Positions 50,902-59,700 of a DNA stretch of 64,000 bases are shown here, piece after piece. Origin of the DNA: Ruminococcus sp. (GTDB lineage: Bacteria > Bacillota > Clostridia > Oscillospirales > Ruminococcaceae). Position 1 is the stretch's first letter, and every line of letters begins with the position of its first letter. The stretch is taken from the NCBI GenBank assembly GCA_017961625.1, contig JAGCWY010000041.1:1-64000 (forward strand), given 5' to 3'. A program made the translations under genes and the position numbers. The notes under the pieces are model-generated. The model worked only from the letters and a program-made list of their open reading frames with translations. It had not been told where the DNA came from and did no database searches.

Positions 50902-52158
50902 TTATATCCTTATCCTTGGGTTTGTTATTCGTTCATGTTCTTCCAATGCGAATCTGTCTGTCATACTTGCAATATAATCGCATATAACTCTAAGCTCATT
51001 GTTTTTATAACCGTCATATACTTCTAATTCAGAATCGTTGCAATGCAAATATTTAAAATATTCATCCGGAGGTAAAAGCTTGGGATTGTTAGAAAAAGCT
51101 TCAAAGAGCTCTTTGGCAACTATTTTTGCCTTACTATCCATAATCTCAATTGTATTTATTCCATAGACGCTCTTATATATAAGCTTTTTGAAATCTTTGA
51201 ATATTTCTTTATCTTCCTTACTAAATTCTATTATAGATACTCCTTTTTTTGCTGCTTTTTCGACATCATCACGATTTTTAATATTTTTATTCTTAATGTT
51301 TTCAGCACTGCTTTTTGTAATAGCCATTACAAAGTGATGTATAAGCTTATCAATAAAGAACGTATCGCTGTATCTCGAGAAATTCAATTGTTCATTTGAA
51401 TCAAGAAGCGTGTTTACAATAGTTTCTATTCTCTTAATATCTTTTTGAAAATCATTGTTTTTATAATATGCTTTTTCAACAAGTCCAGATATTATACCAT
51501 CTTGAAGATCGTGACATATATAAGCTACGGTATCTACAAGACCTACTATTTGCCCTTCCAAAGTGCTACATATTTCATTAGAATTTAATGACTGATAAAT
51601 GCCGCTCCTATCACTATTGTGTTTTAATATCCCTTCTCGAACTTCATATGTTAGATTTAGACCGGCATATTCTGAACAGCGTTTCTCAAGAAGATCCACA
51701 ACTCTGACGCTTTGTTCATTATGTAAAAACCCCGTCATTTCACGACGTTTCATTTCATCGTCAAGGTATCCTTCTACAGCATGACCAAAAGGAGTATGGC
51801 CGATGTCGTGTCCAAGGGCAATTGCTTCTGCTAATTCTTCATTCAATGCAAGCGACTTGCATATTCCTCTTGAAATCTGAGCAACTTCAAGAGTATGTGT
51901 CAAACGAGTTCTGAAATAATCTCCTTCATGATTGACGAACACTTGAGTTTTATACATAAGTCGACGAAATGCAGCAGAATGAATTATTCTATCTCGGTCA
52001 CGCTGAAAATCACTTCTGTTTTCCTTATCACGAACTTTTTCTTCGTGAACTCTGCTATTTGGTTTAGCCGATTTGACTGCATAATCCGCTAGAATACTTG
52101 CGTAAGATTCGTCAATCTCATTTTTATATCGGATAATTTCAGTTTTATCATTTTTCAT
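50902..52158 (-). CDS. dgt: dGTP triphosphohydrolase-family HD protein
   Basis: A 418-residue HD-domain enzyme. Metal ligands lie in RLTHTLEVAQISRGI (His), LGHDIGHTPFGHAVE (HD pair, about residues 110-125) and the later HNSDRSG/GLVDTVAYICHDLQDG block with a further Asp. The IIHSAAFRRLMYKTQVF start is typical of dGTPases. It cuts dGTP or other dNTPs to the nucleoside and triphosphate. Housekeeping-type genes exist, but the operon partners and island location point to antiviral dNTP depletion. ATG at 52158 has GGGAG at 8 bases; the upstream ATG at 52173 has no site. 14 bases after the ART-like gene. Confidence 0.9.
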   Translation of the reverse strand: MKNDKTEIIRYKNEIDESYASILADYAVKSAKPNSRVHEEKVRDKENRSDFQRDRDRIIHSAAFRRLMYKTQVFVNHEGDYFRTRLTHTLEVAQISRGICKSLALNEELAEAIALGHDIGHTPFGHAVEGYLDDEMKRREMTGFLHNEQSVRVVDLLEKRCSEYAGLNLTYEVREGILKHNSDRSGIYQSLNSNEICSTLEGQIVGLVDTVAYICHDLQDGIISGLVEKAYYKNNDFQKDIKRIETIVNTLLDSNEQLNFSRYSDTFFIDKLIHHFVMAITKSSAENIKNKNIKNRDDVEKAAKKGVSIIEFSKEDKEIFKDFKKLIYKSVYGINTIEIMDSKAKIVAKELFEAFSNNPKLLPPDEYFKYLHCNDSELEVYDGYKNNELRVICDYIASMTDRFALEEHERITNPRIRI

Positions 52159-52172
52159 AGTTAACACTCCCA

Positions 52173-52850
52173 TTATAGAATTCCAAATCTGTATTCAATC
52201 CCTTTAGGTTTAAATGAATTGTATTTTTTTATGCAATTGCATAAGCGACAATGTCTAATTTGCAGTTCGCAATCTATATTATTAATACGAAGCTGTTCCA
52301 AAATACTATTCTTTGCTTTTTCAAATATATCATTATCATCAAGATGAGGATCATCTATAATAATCTTCTTAAGATAAGAAGAAAATGGAATTTCTGTGTG
52401 ACAATCACAAAAAGTGAGATGCATGGCAATATTTCCTTTTTGATATTCCGATATATCGTCAATATAATTATTTTCAATATTATCAGTGATATTATTTTCC
52501 CAATTGAACGGATTATTTTTAGTTATACGAATTGGTGGGAGAGACGTATCATCGAGCAAGTCAACAGAGAAGACAAAACAAACAGGACCATATTTGTTTG
52601 CATTACATACTCTTTTGTGCACGTCACATGAATCAAAAAATATGTCATTCCATATATTATATAATTTATCGTCAGCATCAGATGGCTGAGGAGTTTGTTT
52701 CAATCCGCGTTTTTCAACTTCCCCACGTGATAATAAGCCGCCCTCAGAAATGAAAGATAATGATGTCGTCACGGTGTTTGCATGAAATAATTCTGTTATA
52801 CCATTTTTTAATAAATGAGTTTTAATTTCATTACCACTAAAAAGCTTCAT
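52173..52850 (-). CDS. Possible ADP-ribosyltransferase-like protein, first gene of the dGTPase operon
   Basis: A 225-residue soluble protein. The opening (ITELFHANTVTTSLSFISEGGLLSR) resembles the N-terminus of DarT/DUF4433-type ADP-ribosyltransferases, where a His-x-(T/N) start is followed by a helix and a GLLSR turn; a later TEIPFSSYLKKIIIDDP could supply the catalytic Glu. Eight cysteines in the C-terminal half (CDCH, CRLCNC) may bind zinc. The match is from pattern reading only, so the fold call is tentative; a generic nucleotide-binding protein is the alternative. First gene after a strong promoter with an overlapping palindrome. Confidence 0.5.
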   Translation of the reverse strand: MKLFSGNEIKTHLLKNGITELFHANTVTTSLSFISEGGLLSRGEVEKRGLKQTPQPSDADDKLYNIWNDIFFDSCDVHKRVCNANKYGPVCFVFSVDLLDDTSLPPIRITKNNPFNWENNITDNIENNYIDDISEYQKGNIAMHLTFCDCHTEIPFSSYLKKIIIDDPHLDDNDIFEKAKNSILEQLRINNIDCELQIRHCRLCNCIKKYNSFKPKGIEYRFGIL

Positions 52851-52876
52851 AATTACATAACCCCTATGTCTTATAT

Positions 52877-52905
52877 ATTATATCATACATCTGTTTTTAT
52901 TTCAA
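52877..52905 (-). promoter_or_regulatory. Promoter of the ART-like/dGTPase operon
   Basis: Minus strand: TTGAAA (52905-52900), 17-base spacer, TATAAT (52882-52877). Confidence 0.85.
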
Positions 52906-52916
52906 TAAAAACAGAT
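52889..52916. promoter_or_regulatory. 28-bp palindromic operator over the -35 box
   Basis: ATCTGTTTTTATT-TC-AATAAAAACAGAT: perfect 13-bp arms around a 2-base centre. The -35 hexamer lies inside it, so a bound dimer would repress the operon. It is too AT-rich and wrongly placed for a terminator. No repressor gene is adjacent. Confidence 0.7.
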
Positions 52917-52981
52917 TATTCCATTAGTAAAAAGATTTTGTTTATGTTATTACCATAAGTAATGAGGGATATTACTAATAT

Positions 52982-53442
52982 TTACCATCTCACCGTCAAC
53001 TGATTAGTTTTACTGGTATACTTCGCAGGTATCGGCTTGCGAAGTTTCCACGCAACGTTAATTGGCTTTAAGCCTTCCAACTTCACATAATCAACAAGTC
53101 CAAGGAACGTATACGGTGCCGCACCAAGTTTGTTGCTCTTGTACTCACACACAAATATCATCACGCTTATACCCATATTGACAACAGCGAAGAGCTGCTG
53201 TACACGTTCATCAACGCTTAGACTGTCGAAACAATCTTGTTGGCAATTCCTAGCTGGCATTCAATATCATCACCTGCAAGCCGTGAAAGTCCCCTTTCAA
53301 TGACCTCAGAGAGATGCTCTGTCAGCACCTGAGGTGCTTCCGCCTTGTCAATATTGCGTTAGTCGATATGCTGTACAGAATCATATATTTTATCAAATAA
53401 TTCTTTGTTAATTACCTGTTCGTACAGTCCTGATTTGAGCAT
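52982..53442 (-). pseudogene. Decayed DEAD/DEAH helicase with DUF3427 C-terminus
   Basis: Two pieces of one large gene remain. From the ATG at 53442 (GGAGG upstream) come MLKSGLYEQVINKELFDKIYDSVQHID, a stop codon, then DKAEAPQVLTEHLSEVIERGLSRLAGDD, the usual N-terminus of these helicases. From about 53260 to 52982 follows the DUF3427 end, FVCEYKSNKLGAAPYTFLGL ... KPIPAKYTSKTNQL. The helicase core of several hundred residues is deleted. These helicases are often found in defence islands; this one is dead. Confidence 0.75.
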
Positions 53443-53559
53443 TGAGAACACCTCCGTAGTGATTGCTAATGCTAGTTAAATGAGCAACGGTTATTTGTAA
53501 TATTATAACATATTTTAGAATAACTTGCAATGTATTTTGATTATTTCGGCGTATCTCAC

Positions 53560-53602
53560 GAAATAAAGAAAGGCATCCTGTTGTTTTTCACAGAACGCCT
53601 TT
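53560..53602 (-). terminator. Terminator of the AAA/TOPRIM operon
   Basis: AAAGGC-ATC-CTGT ... ACAG-AAC-GCCTTT imperfect stem; on the minus strand a T-rich stretch (CTTTCTTTATTT) follows. It lies 55 bases after the operon's last stop. Confidence 0.6.
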
Positions 53603-53656
53603 GCATTTACATATATTCAGCTAATTTTCACGTTTTATTCTGCATTAACACTTACT

Positions 53657-54355
53657 TCAACTCCAACAAATCCATAAATTAGTATATCTTAAAAGCGAAT
53701 TACCATTTGATTTAACAAATTTCCATGTTGTTAGGTAATCTCCTTGAACAGAAAAGCTTGATTCAGAAATATACTTTTTAAACCCTTCAATATCATCCTT
53801 ATATTTTATAGCAAAAGCAGTTGAATTCTCCTCTTTTTCCTCATCTGAAGAATTAAGCTTATCATATAGAACATGATCAAGACAATATGACATATAATAT
53901 ATTTGATAAGGCGTAGATGCAATTTCTTTTTTGCGTAATAATTCATTTATTCTTTCTCTTTTTATTTTATTTCTAAAAATTACTTTTTGGGGGTTGTTAG
54001 TTTTTATTTCTGTTAATGAATATATTATACGCGTAGAACTATCCTTTTCAAGATTCGGGAAATCACCACATTGAGTGATATATGAATCGGGTACAAAAGC
54101 ACCATCCAAATCCACAATATGTATTATTTGTTGAAGATCATTTCGGGACAAGTGATTATCTGCAATAAACTGTTCAACTATATTATTTACTTCTATAGTA
54201 ATATTTGATTCTTGTGGGATTTTTTGTGTGGTAATGTCTCCGTGAACAACATGAACTCTTAAGTCATTGCTTTCAAATATCTTTTCAAAAATAGCTTCAA
54301 GAGCATCTTGATCAGAAGGACCTTCAACAATTAGAATTATTATTTTTTTGTCCAT
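53657..54355 (-). CDS. TOPRIM-like protein, partner of the AAA ATPase
   Basis: A 232-residue soluble protein opening with KKIIILIVEGPSDQDAL: the VEG(P/T)SD motif (Glu11) typical of TOPRIM-like domains, followed by IIHIVDLDGAF, which would be the DxD strand (about residues 82-86). Such proteins pair with AAA ATPases in RloA/RloB, AbiL-type and PARIS-type systems; I cannot assign which. ATG at 54355 has GGAGG at 8 bases. It overlaps the ATPase gene by 32 bases, strong translational coupling. The C-terminal region is Lys/Glu-rich. Confidence 0.7.
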   Translation of the reverse strand: MDKKIIILIVEGPSDQDALEAIFEKIFESNDLRVHVVHGDITTQKIPQESNITIEVNNIVEQFIADNHLSRNDLQQIIHIVDLDGAFVPDSYITQCGDFPNLEKDSSTRIIYSLTEIKTNNPQKVIFRNKIKRERINELLRKKEIASTPYQIYYMSYCLDHVLYDKLNSSDEEKEENSTAFAIKYKDDIEGFKKYISESSFSVQGDYLTTWKFVKSNGNSLLRYTNLWICWS

Positions 54356-55775
54356 TTCCATATCCTCCAGCAGTTTTTAATGCTATTGCTATTTCTGAAT
54401 TGCGTGTAGAATCATAGAAGTTTTTTCCTTCATCACTAAGCATTATTTTTCTATAATATACATCTCGAAGGTTGTTATTCCCTTTAATATTTGTCATTTT
54501 TGTATAACGATTTTGCAAATCAGTAGTTGTGAATGCAACAAATCCTCGATCAATAGTTTCTAGAATGCGAAGATTATGAGAAGTAAATATCAATTGTCCT
54601 TTTCCACGTTCAGATATAATTCTTAGCAATTCACCAAGAAGATACTCAAAAATGCCACTATCAAGTTCATCAACCGCAAGCGTAATAGATGGATCATTGT
54701 ATACCACAATTAACAACTGAAGAACAGAAATAATTTTTTTGATTCCTTCAGATTCTATTGATAATGGAAGTGGTTTACTATTTCCTTCACGATAAGATAC
54801 TAACTGAATTCTTTCACCAACTGAACCATCATTCATAACTTGCGCTCCAAGGTCATTAATTCCAATTTTCATATTAGGAACAATCTGGCAAAGAACGATA
54901 TTCATATTATTAATTATAATATCCACAATACCTTTTTCTTTTTGTGGTACGATTGTAGGGCGATCAATTGGCAGCATTATTGAACCTATAGCACCAATTC
55001 CTGATTGTGCATATTTAAAAAAGAATGGTTGTGCATTAAGGTTTATTAATCCAGAAGTTTGTGTATCTAATACAAATAATTCATAAAGAGCAAAATTAAA
55101 TAATCTATCAAGAATAGATGAATAAAATGTTAAACTTTTTGAGTTTCCATTCATTTCCCTAACATGATTTTGAATTATGTTCAATAAATCTCTAGAAAAA
55201 ATAAAAGAACGTGAAGTTGCTTCTGCAATTTTTTTGGTTACAATAAGCTCAGTTTGATTTAGTGTTCCAACAAGTAAATCACGCTTAGGTATAGGATTGA
55301 ATCCAGTATCACAATCAGTATCAATCAATTTACTTGCTCTACCTAATGTAGACGTCTCTATATCATAATTAGGACACTTTATTAATTCTTTAGATACCTG
55401 AATTGATCTTTTATGAATATCATCTAATCCAGTATTTTGATTCAATGTATTTTCTATAGGATATATTGAAAAACTATAAGAAACCTTAACAGGGCCTTGT
55501 GATGAATTTACAATGAAATCAAATATAAATGATGAAAAATTTGCATTAACATTGATATAATTAGAATAGTATTGAGGAATGGATTGGCCTGATAAAATTA
55601 TTTTAAGTAGTTTAATCGAATCAATTAACGCAGTCTTGCCAGATCCATTTTGACCATAAAGTCCTGTAATACTTGCTTTATAGTTTTTTCTAGTATTATC
55701 GAAAGAAATATCTCCTGAAATTACATTTTTGAAATTACGAATTTTTATTCCTTCAATCCTGACATTAGCATTCAT
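54324..55775 (-). CDS. AAA (SMC/RecF-like) ATPase of a two-gene defence system
   Basis: A 483-residue ATPase. Walker A is GQNGSGKT (41-48) after the IEGIKIRNFKNV opening of AAA_15/21-type proteins; the later LPLSIESEGIKKII, Walker B ITLAVDELDSGIFEYLLGEL and FTSHNLRILE complete the split ATPase head. It resembles RloA, AbiLi or AriA-type proteins that sense phage and release or activate a partner nuclease. ATG at 55775 has GAAAGGA upstream; extension to 55865 overlaps the promoter. The TOPRIM partner overlaps its end. Confidence 0.85.
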   Translation of the reverse strand: MNANVRIEGIKIRNFKNVISGDISFDNTRKNYKASITGLYGQNGSGKTALIDSIKLLKIILSGQSIPQYYSNYINVNANFSSFIFDFIVNSSQGPVKVSYSFSIYPIENTLNQNTGLDDIHKRSIQVSKELIKCPNYDIETSTLGRASKLIDTDCDTGFNPIPKRDLLVGTLNQTELIVTKKIAEATSRSFIFSRDLLNIIQNHVREMNGNSKSLTFYSSILDRLFNFALYELFVLDTQTSGLINLNAQPFFFKYAQSGIGAIGSIMLPIDRPTIVPQKEKGIVDIIINNMNIVLCQIVPNMKIGINDLGAQVMNDGSVGERIQLVSYREGNSKPLPLSIESEGIKKIISVLQLLIVVYNDPSITLAVDELDSGIFEYLLGELLRIISERGKGQLIFTSHNLRILETIDRGFVAFTTTDLQNRYTKMTNIKGNNNLRDVYYRKIMLSDEGKNFYDSTRNSEIAIALKTAGGYGNGQKNNNSNC

Positions 55776-56148
55776 ATAGTACAATCCTTTCGTTTCATAG
55801 CTAAAATATAAATTAATAATACCATAAATTTTTTCAAAAGTCAATACGAATCCGAATTTCCTCACATTTTGTAACCTATTTTCGATTCATCATCCTGTTT
55901 TTCGACATAAAAATTAGATATTATCAATCACATAAATTCATTAATATCATCTTCACTAAGAGTAAGTGTTTCTGAGATTTTATGCTCCATAGATTATCAT
56001 AATTACCTTCCTTTCAAAATGTGTTTCTGGTAATTATGGGTAAGAAAAGCTTGAATTGTTCTGCGTTAAGAGAACGTTTCTTGTTCTGACTGCATAAGAA
56101 TAGCAGGTACATGGGGGTGCTTTCCTCTTTCCTTTTTTATTAAACTAA
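55776..56148. other. Intergenic region upstream of the AAA/TOPRIM operon
   Basis: Contains the promoter (55816-55844). Beyond it a 20-codon minus-strand frame (about 55990-55928, with GAAAGGAAGG before it) encodes a short MEHKISETLTLSEDDINEF piece that is probably a gene remnant. Nothing else is recognisable. Confidence 0.4.
55816..55844 (-). promoter_or_regulatory. Promoter of the AAA/TOPRIM operon
   Basis: Minus strand: TTGACT (55844-55839), 17-base spacer, TATTAT (55821-55816). Confidence 0.75.
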
Positions 56149-56553
56149 ATTCGGAATCAAAACACATACAGCCCACTGAAAAAGAAATACGTTCCGCTGT
56201 GGAGACTGGACACCAATACCGTGACTGTCACCCACTTCAACAATGACACTCAGACCGAGGAGTGCAAGACATATAACACCGACTTCATCAGGTATCATCT
56301 TCATTTCTCTGACAGCCATTGTCCCGACAGGCTTCGCAGGCTCGTCAACGATGGCAAGATCGTGAAGTACCTTGATGATATGGAACGTAAAGTCAGTGAA
56401 GCTATCTCACGTCAGGTAGAGCTTTGGAAGCAGACTGACAGTTGCCATCAGAAGGCAGTTCTCAGCGGTGATGCTGAGAAAATGCTCGGACTGGAGAACT
56501 GCTTCGTCCATATGGCGAGAGAAGCTGTGTTTGAGTGTATGGTTTATATTTGA
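56149..56553 (+). pseudogene. Mobile-element gene fragment (TnpV-like)
   Basis: An open frame without start signal running from a stop at 56146 to TGA at 56551-56553, with KYVPLWRLDTNTVTV, then LRRLVNDGKIVKYLDDMERKVSEA and an acidic end. The segment GK(I/L)xxYLxxxxxxVxEx resembles the small TnpV proteins of clostridial transposons. Its composition is less AT-rich than the flanks. It is a 3' fragment; a stem AACGGCTG/CAGCCGTT follows at about 56560-56590. Confidence 0.35.
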
Positions 56554-56791
56554 GGATCAACGGCTGTGCCTTCGGGTGCAGCCGTTGATTATTAAAAATT
56601 TTTATTGTATTTATCAGTAGTGTATAATCAGATTTAGAAACTGTGAAGCAGTAATTGACTTTAACAAATTGTACATATAGGTATCATAAGCCACCACACA
56701 CTAACCGAAACTTCTAAAAATACAAGCAATTCTAGCAAAATACCGTAATTAACAATATGTAATTAATCCATAAAACGGCGATAAATAATTG

Positions 56792-59700
56792 TTACTCTTT
56801 CTTTATCATCAAATGTTGCAAAAAAATCATACTAGCAGAAACACAATCTATCATTTGTATTATTTCTGCATAATTTCTTCTATTATTGATATAGTTGATT
56901 ATTATATCATAACTTTCAAAGAAGGTGTTAATTATATTTAACATTTCTAGGTCTTGGGTTCCTGCATCTTTTGTTAGTTGATTAACAATGCTTTTACAAA
57001 GAATGAACTCGCCCCATATTATTTTAATCTTTTCTTCGGTTCTTTCTATGATCCTCTTGATAACGTGGTTGCATTTTTCATTACAACCAACATTTATAAT
57101 TTGCTCAAAACGTTTAAGGTATAATTTGAGTTCTTGAATTTTGCTCATAGCTGTTATCCAAGTTGTTTCTTCGGAGCCACCATTTAATATATCTCTTACA
57201 CATTCTTCTATTTCACACGGAAGCATGGTATGTGAAATATTTGTTTCTTCTTTATCAAATAGTATATAAAATGGAATTAAAAAACCCGATGGAAGACAAG
57301 CATCCGAAATCAAAGGAACATATACGAATTCTCTGCCCTGAGTTTCACAATACCATCTATTGCTAGACTCTAAAATTGCAGATTGAAAGATCTTTCTTAT
57401 TTTTAGAACTAAATTGGTATATTCGCTCTCAAGTGTGTTACCTTCATCCATATTTAAGTTAGATGCAATATATATATATTCTTCTCCTTCTATTATGGTT
57501 ACCTTTATTTCATTAGGTATTTCAGCAAGTAAATCTTTAAACAAGTTCTTTCCTTTTCGATATTGTTGTTTAGCGTTATAAGCTACTGCTTGTTTTTTCG
57601 GCATATAATCAAGCACATGACGCCATATATTTACTAAAGTCAGTAAGCTCTCAGTTTCTTCATTGAAAAATTTATCGTTAAAGCTACTATATTCTGAAAA
57701 CAGGGAGTAATACTCTCGTTGAACATCATATAGTTCTTTAGATGCCGAGTATAGATTAAACATTGCATGTCTTGAATTGTCTATACTGATTAGATCCTGT
57801 TTATTTATTCTTGCTAATATAACCTCTCCAAATTGATTGAAATAATTCTCTAAACCAGTAGAATAATTACTTAAGTGTTGTCTGAAATCTTTATACTTCT
57901 CAACTGATAGCAGTTGACGCATAGTGAAATAATCAAGTTCTGGTAAATTAGCATTGTCCTCTGAATACAGACAATATGAATCTACAGCAGGAATTGGCAA
58001 GTAGATTTTCTTAAAGATTGATTTCTTAAACTGAATAAGTCTTGTCTCAACTCGCTTCCAGCGTTCTTTTGTATATCGTTCCTTTTTATAAACATCGTCA
58101 ATAAACCTTATTGTTTCTTCAACAAGTTCATGAGCAACAGTTCTGATTTCATCAATGTATTTCACATATTGTTCCCAAGAAGATGGTCTAAGACTATACT
58201 CGATTCTACTTCTTATCCAACTATTTATTTCGGTAACCCAAGTGATATACCTTTTTTCTTTTTTAATATGAAGTTTGTAATCTAATGGATTTATTCCAAA
58301 ATCACCAAGAAGATCAACACCAACTAATTCAATTGTTATGTATTCTTTTTGAGGATAGAGCTGTTTAAGAATATCAAACATCGTTATACGCCAGTATTGA
58401 TTTGAATAATCTGTTTCATCAGTATTCTTTGTTTCATTTTCTATTGGTGGGATAAATTTACATATCACTTCATCTTCGATATCATCATAAACTATTACTT
58501 CCATTTCAGTAATCAACCTATCAGACAAACAATCAACTGCTTCTTTATATATGTCTGATAAGTCAGGATGTTCACTAAGCCCCCTTATTGCATCTGCTGA
58601 AGATTGAAGTTCACCGACACATAGACATTTTTTCATTTCAAGTGCATTCAAAACAATGCCCGCACTAAATCCACGTTTTGCCAGCCAAAATAATGAATAC
58701 CCAAATGAACTCTTCTCTTGATCAGTTTGAGGTAATAAAGCAGGCTTTATACAATTCTTGAAAAAATAATCTATGGACTGATAATCTAATGTGAGAGATG
58801 AGAGCGATTTTTTGACCTCTTCAATACCTGTTTTGGCTCTCTCTTTATCTTTAATTATTGGCAGATCTATCAAATCATCCATTATAAATTCATTAGGAGA
58901 ATAAACGCCAGAAAAATCAGTAGGCAAAAGGCATAACCAACCGTCACCATATTTCTCAACAAGTGATTGAATATAATCTTGGTTTAATTCAACATATCTC
59001 TTTGTATCCAACCATAGCAGGGTCTTTACTGTCGCCGCAAATCCAATCCAATCTGTGAATTCGATTTGTGATAATTGATAGATATCTTCCAAAAGATATT
59101 TTTGATTTGAAAAATAATCAAACAATATGGCACCGACACTCTTTGATTTTACACATGAAATAGCATTAAATACAAGGTCTTTATCATTTGTACCAGTTTG
59201 CAAACAAAGAATATCATAGACAATTTTAGCTCTAACTGGATGAAGTACCTCTATTCGATTATCTTCAGTTACTCTTATGAGATATTCATCTTTTAATCTT
59301 TGTATAGCTGCGATCATAGTAGAACAATTGGTAATCTTTTTGACGGCTGAATAGTCTACATTAACGCCTAAACGTCCAGCATAACAAACCAACTGTAACA
59401 ATTCTAGCCAATTATCGGGCACTTTTTCAGAAATAAGGAATTGAATCTGAGTTTCAAGTCTATGGGTCAAAGTCTCGTTGTTCGTAAGCAAATAAACAAA
59501 TTCAATCATAGGGCCATTACTGCCGAAAGCTATCCATGCTTCATCAAAAGATCTATAGAATGGATGCGGGTTTTCACTTGTAAATAGATTATATATGTTT
59601 TCCGCTTCTTCTTTTGATAAGTTCAGTTCAATAAGATCATATTGAATTGCTTTTCCATTGAAAGGAGTTGTATTAAAATCCTCATCACGAATCGAAATAA

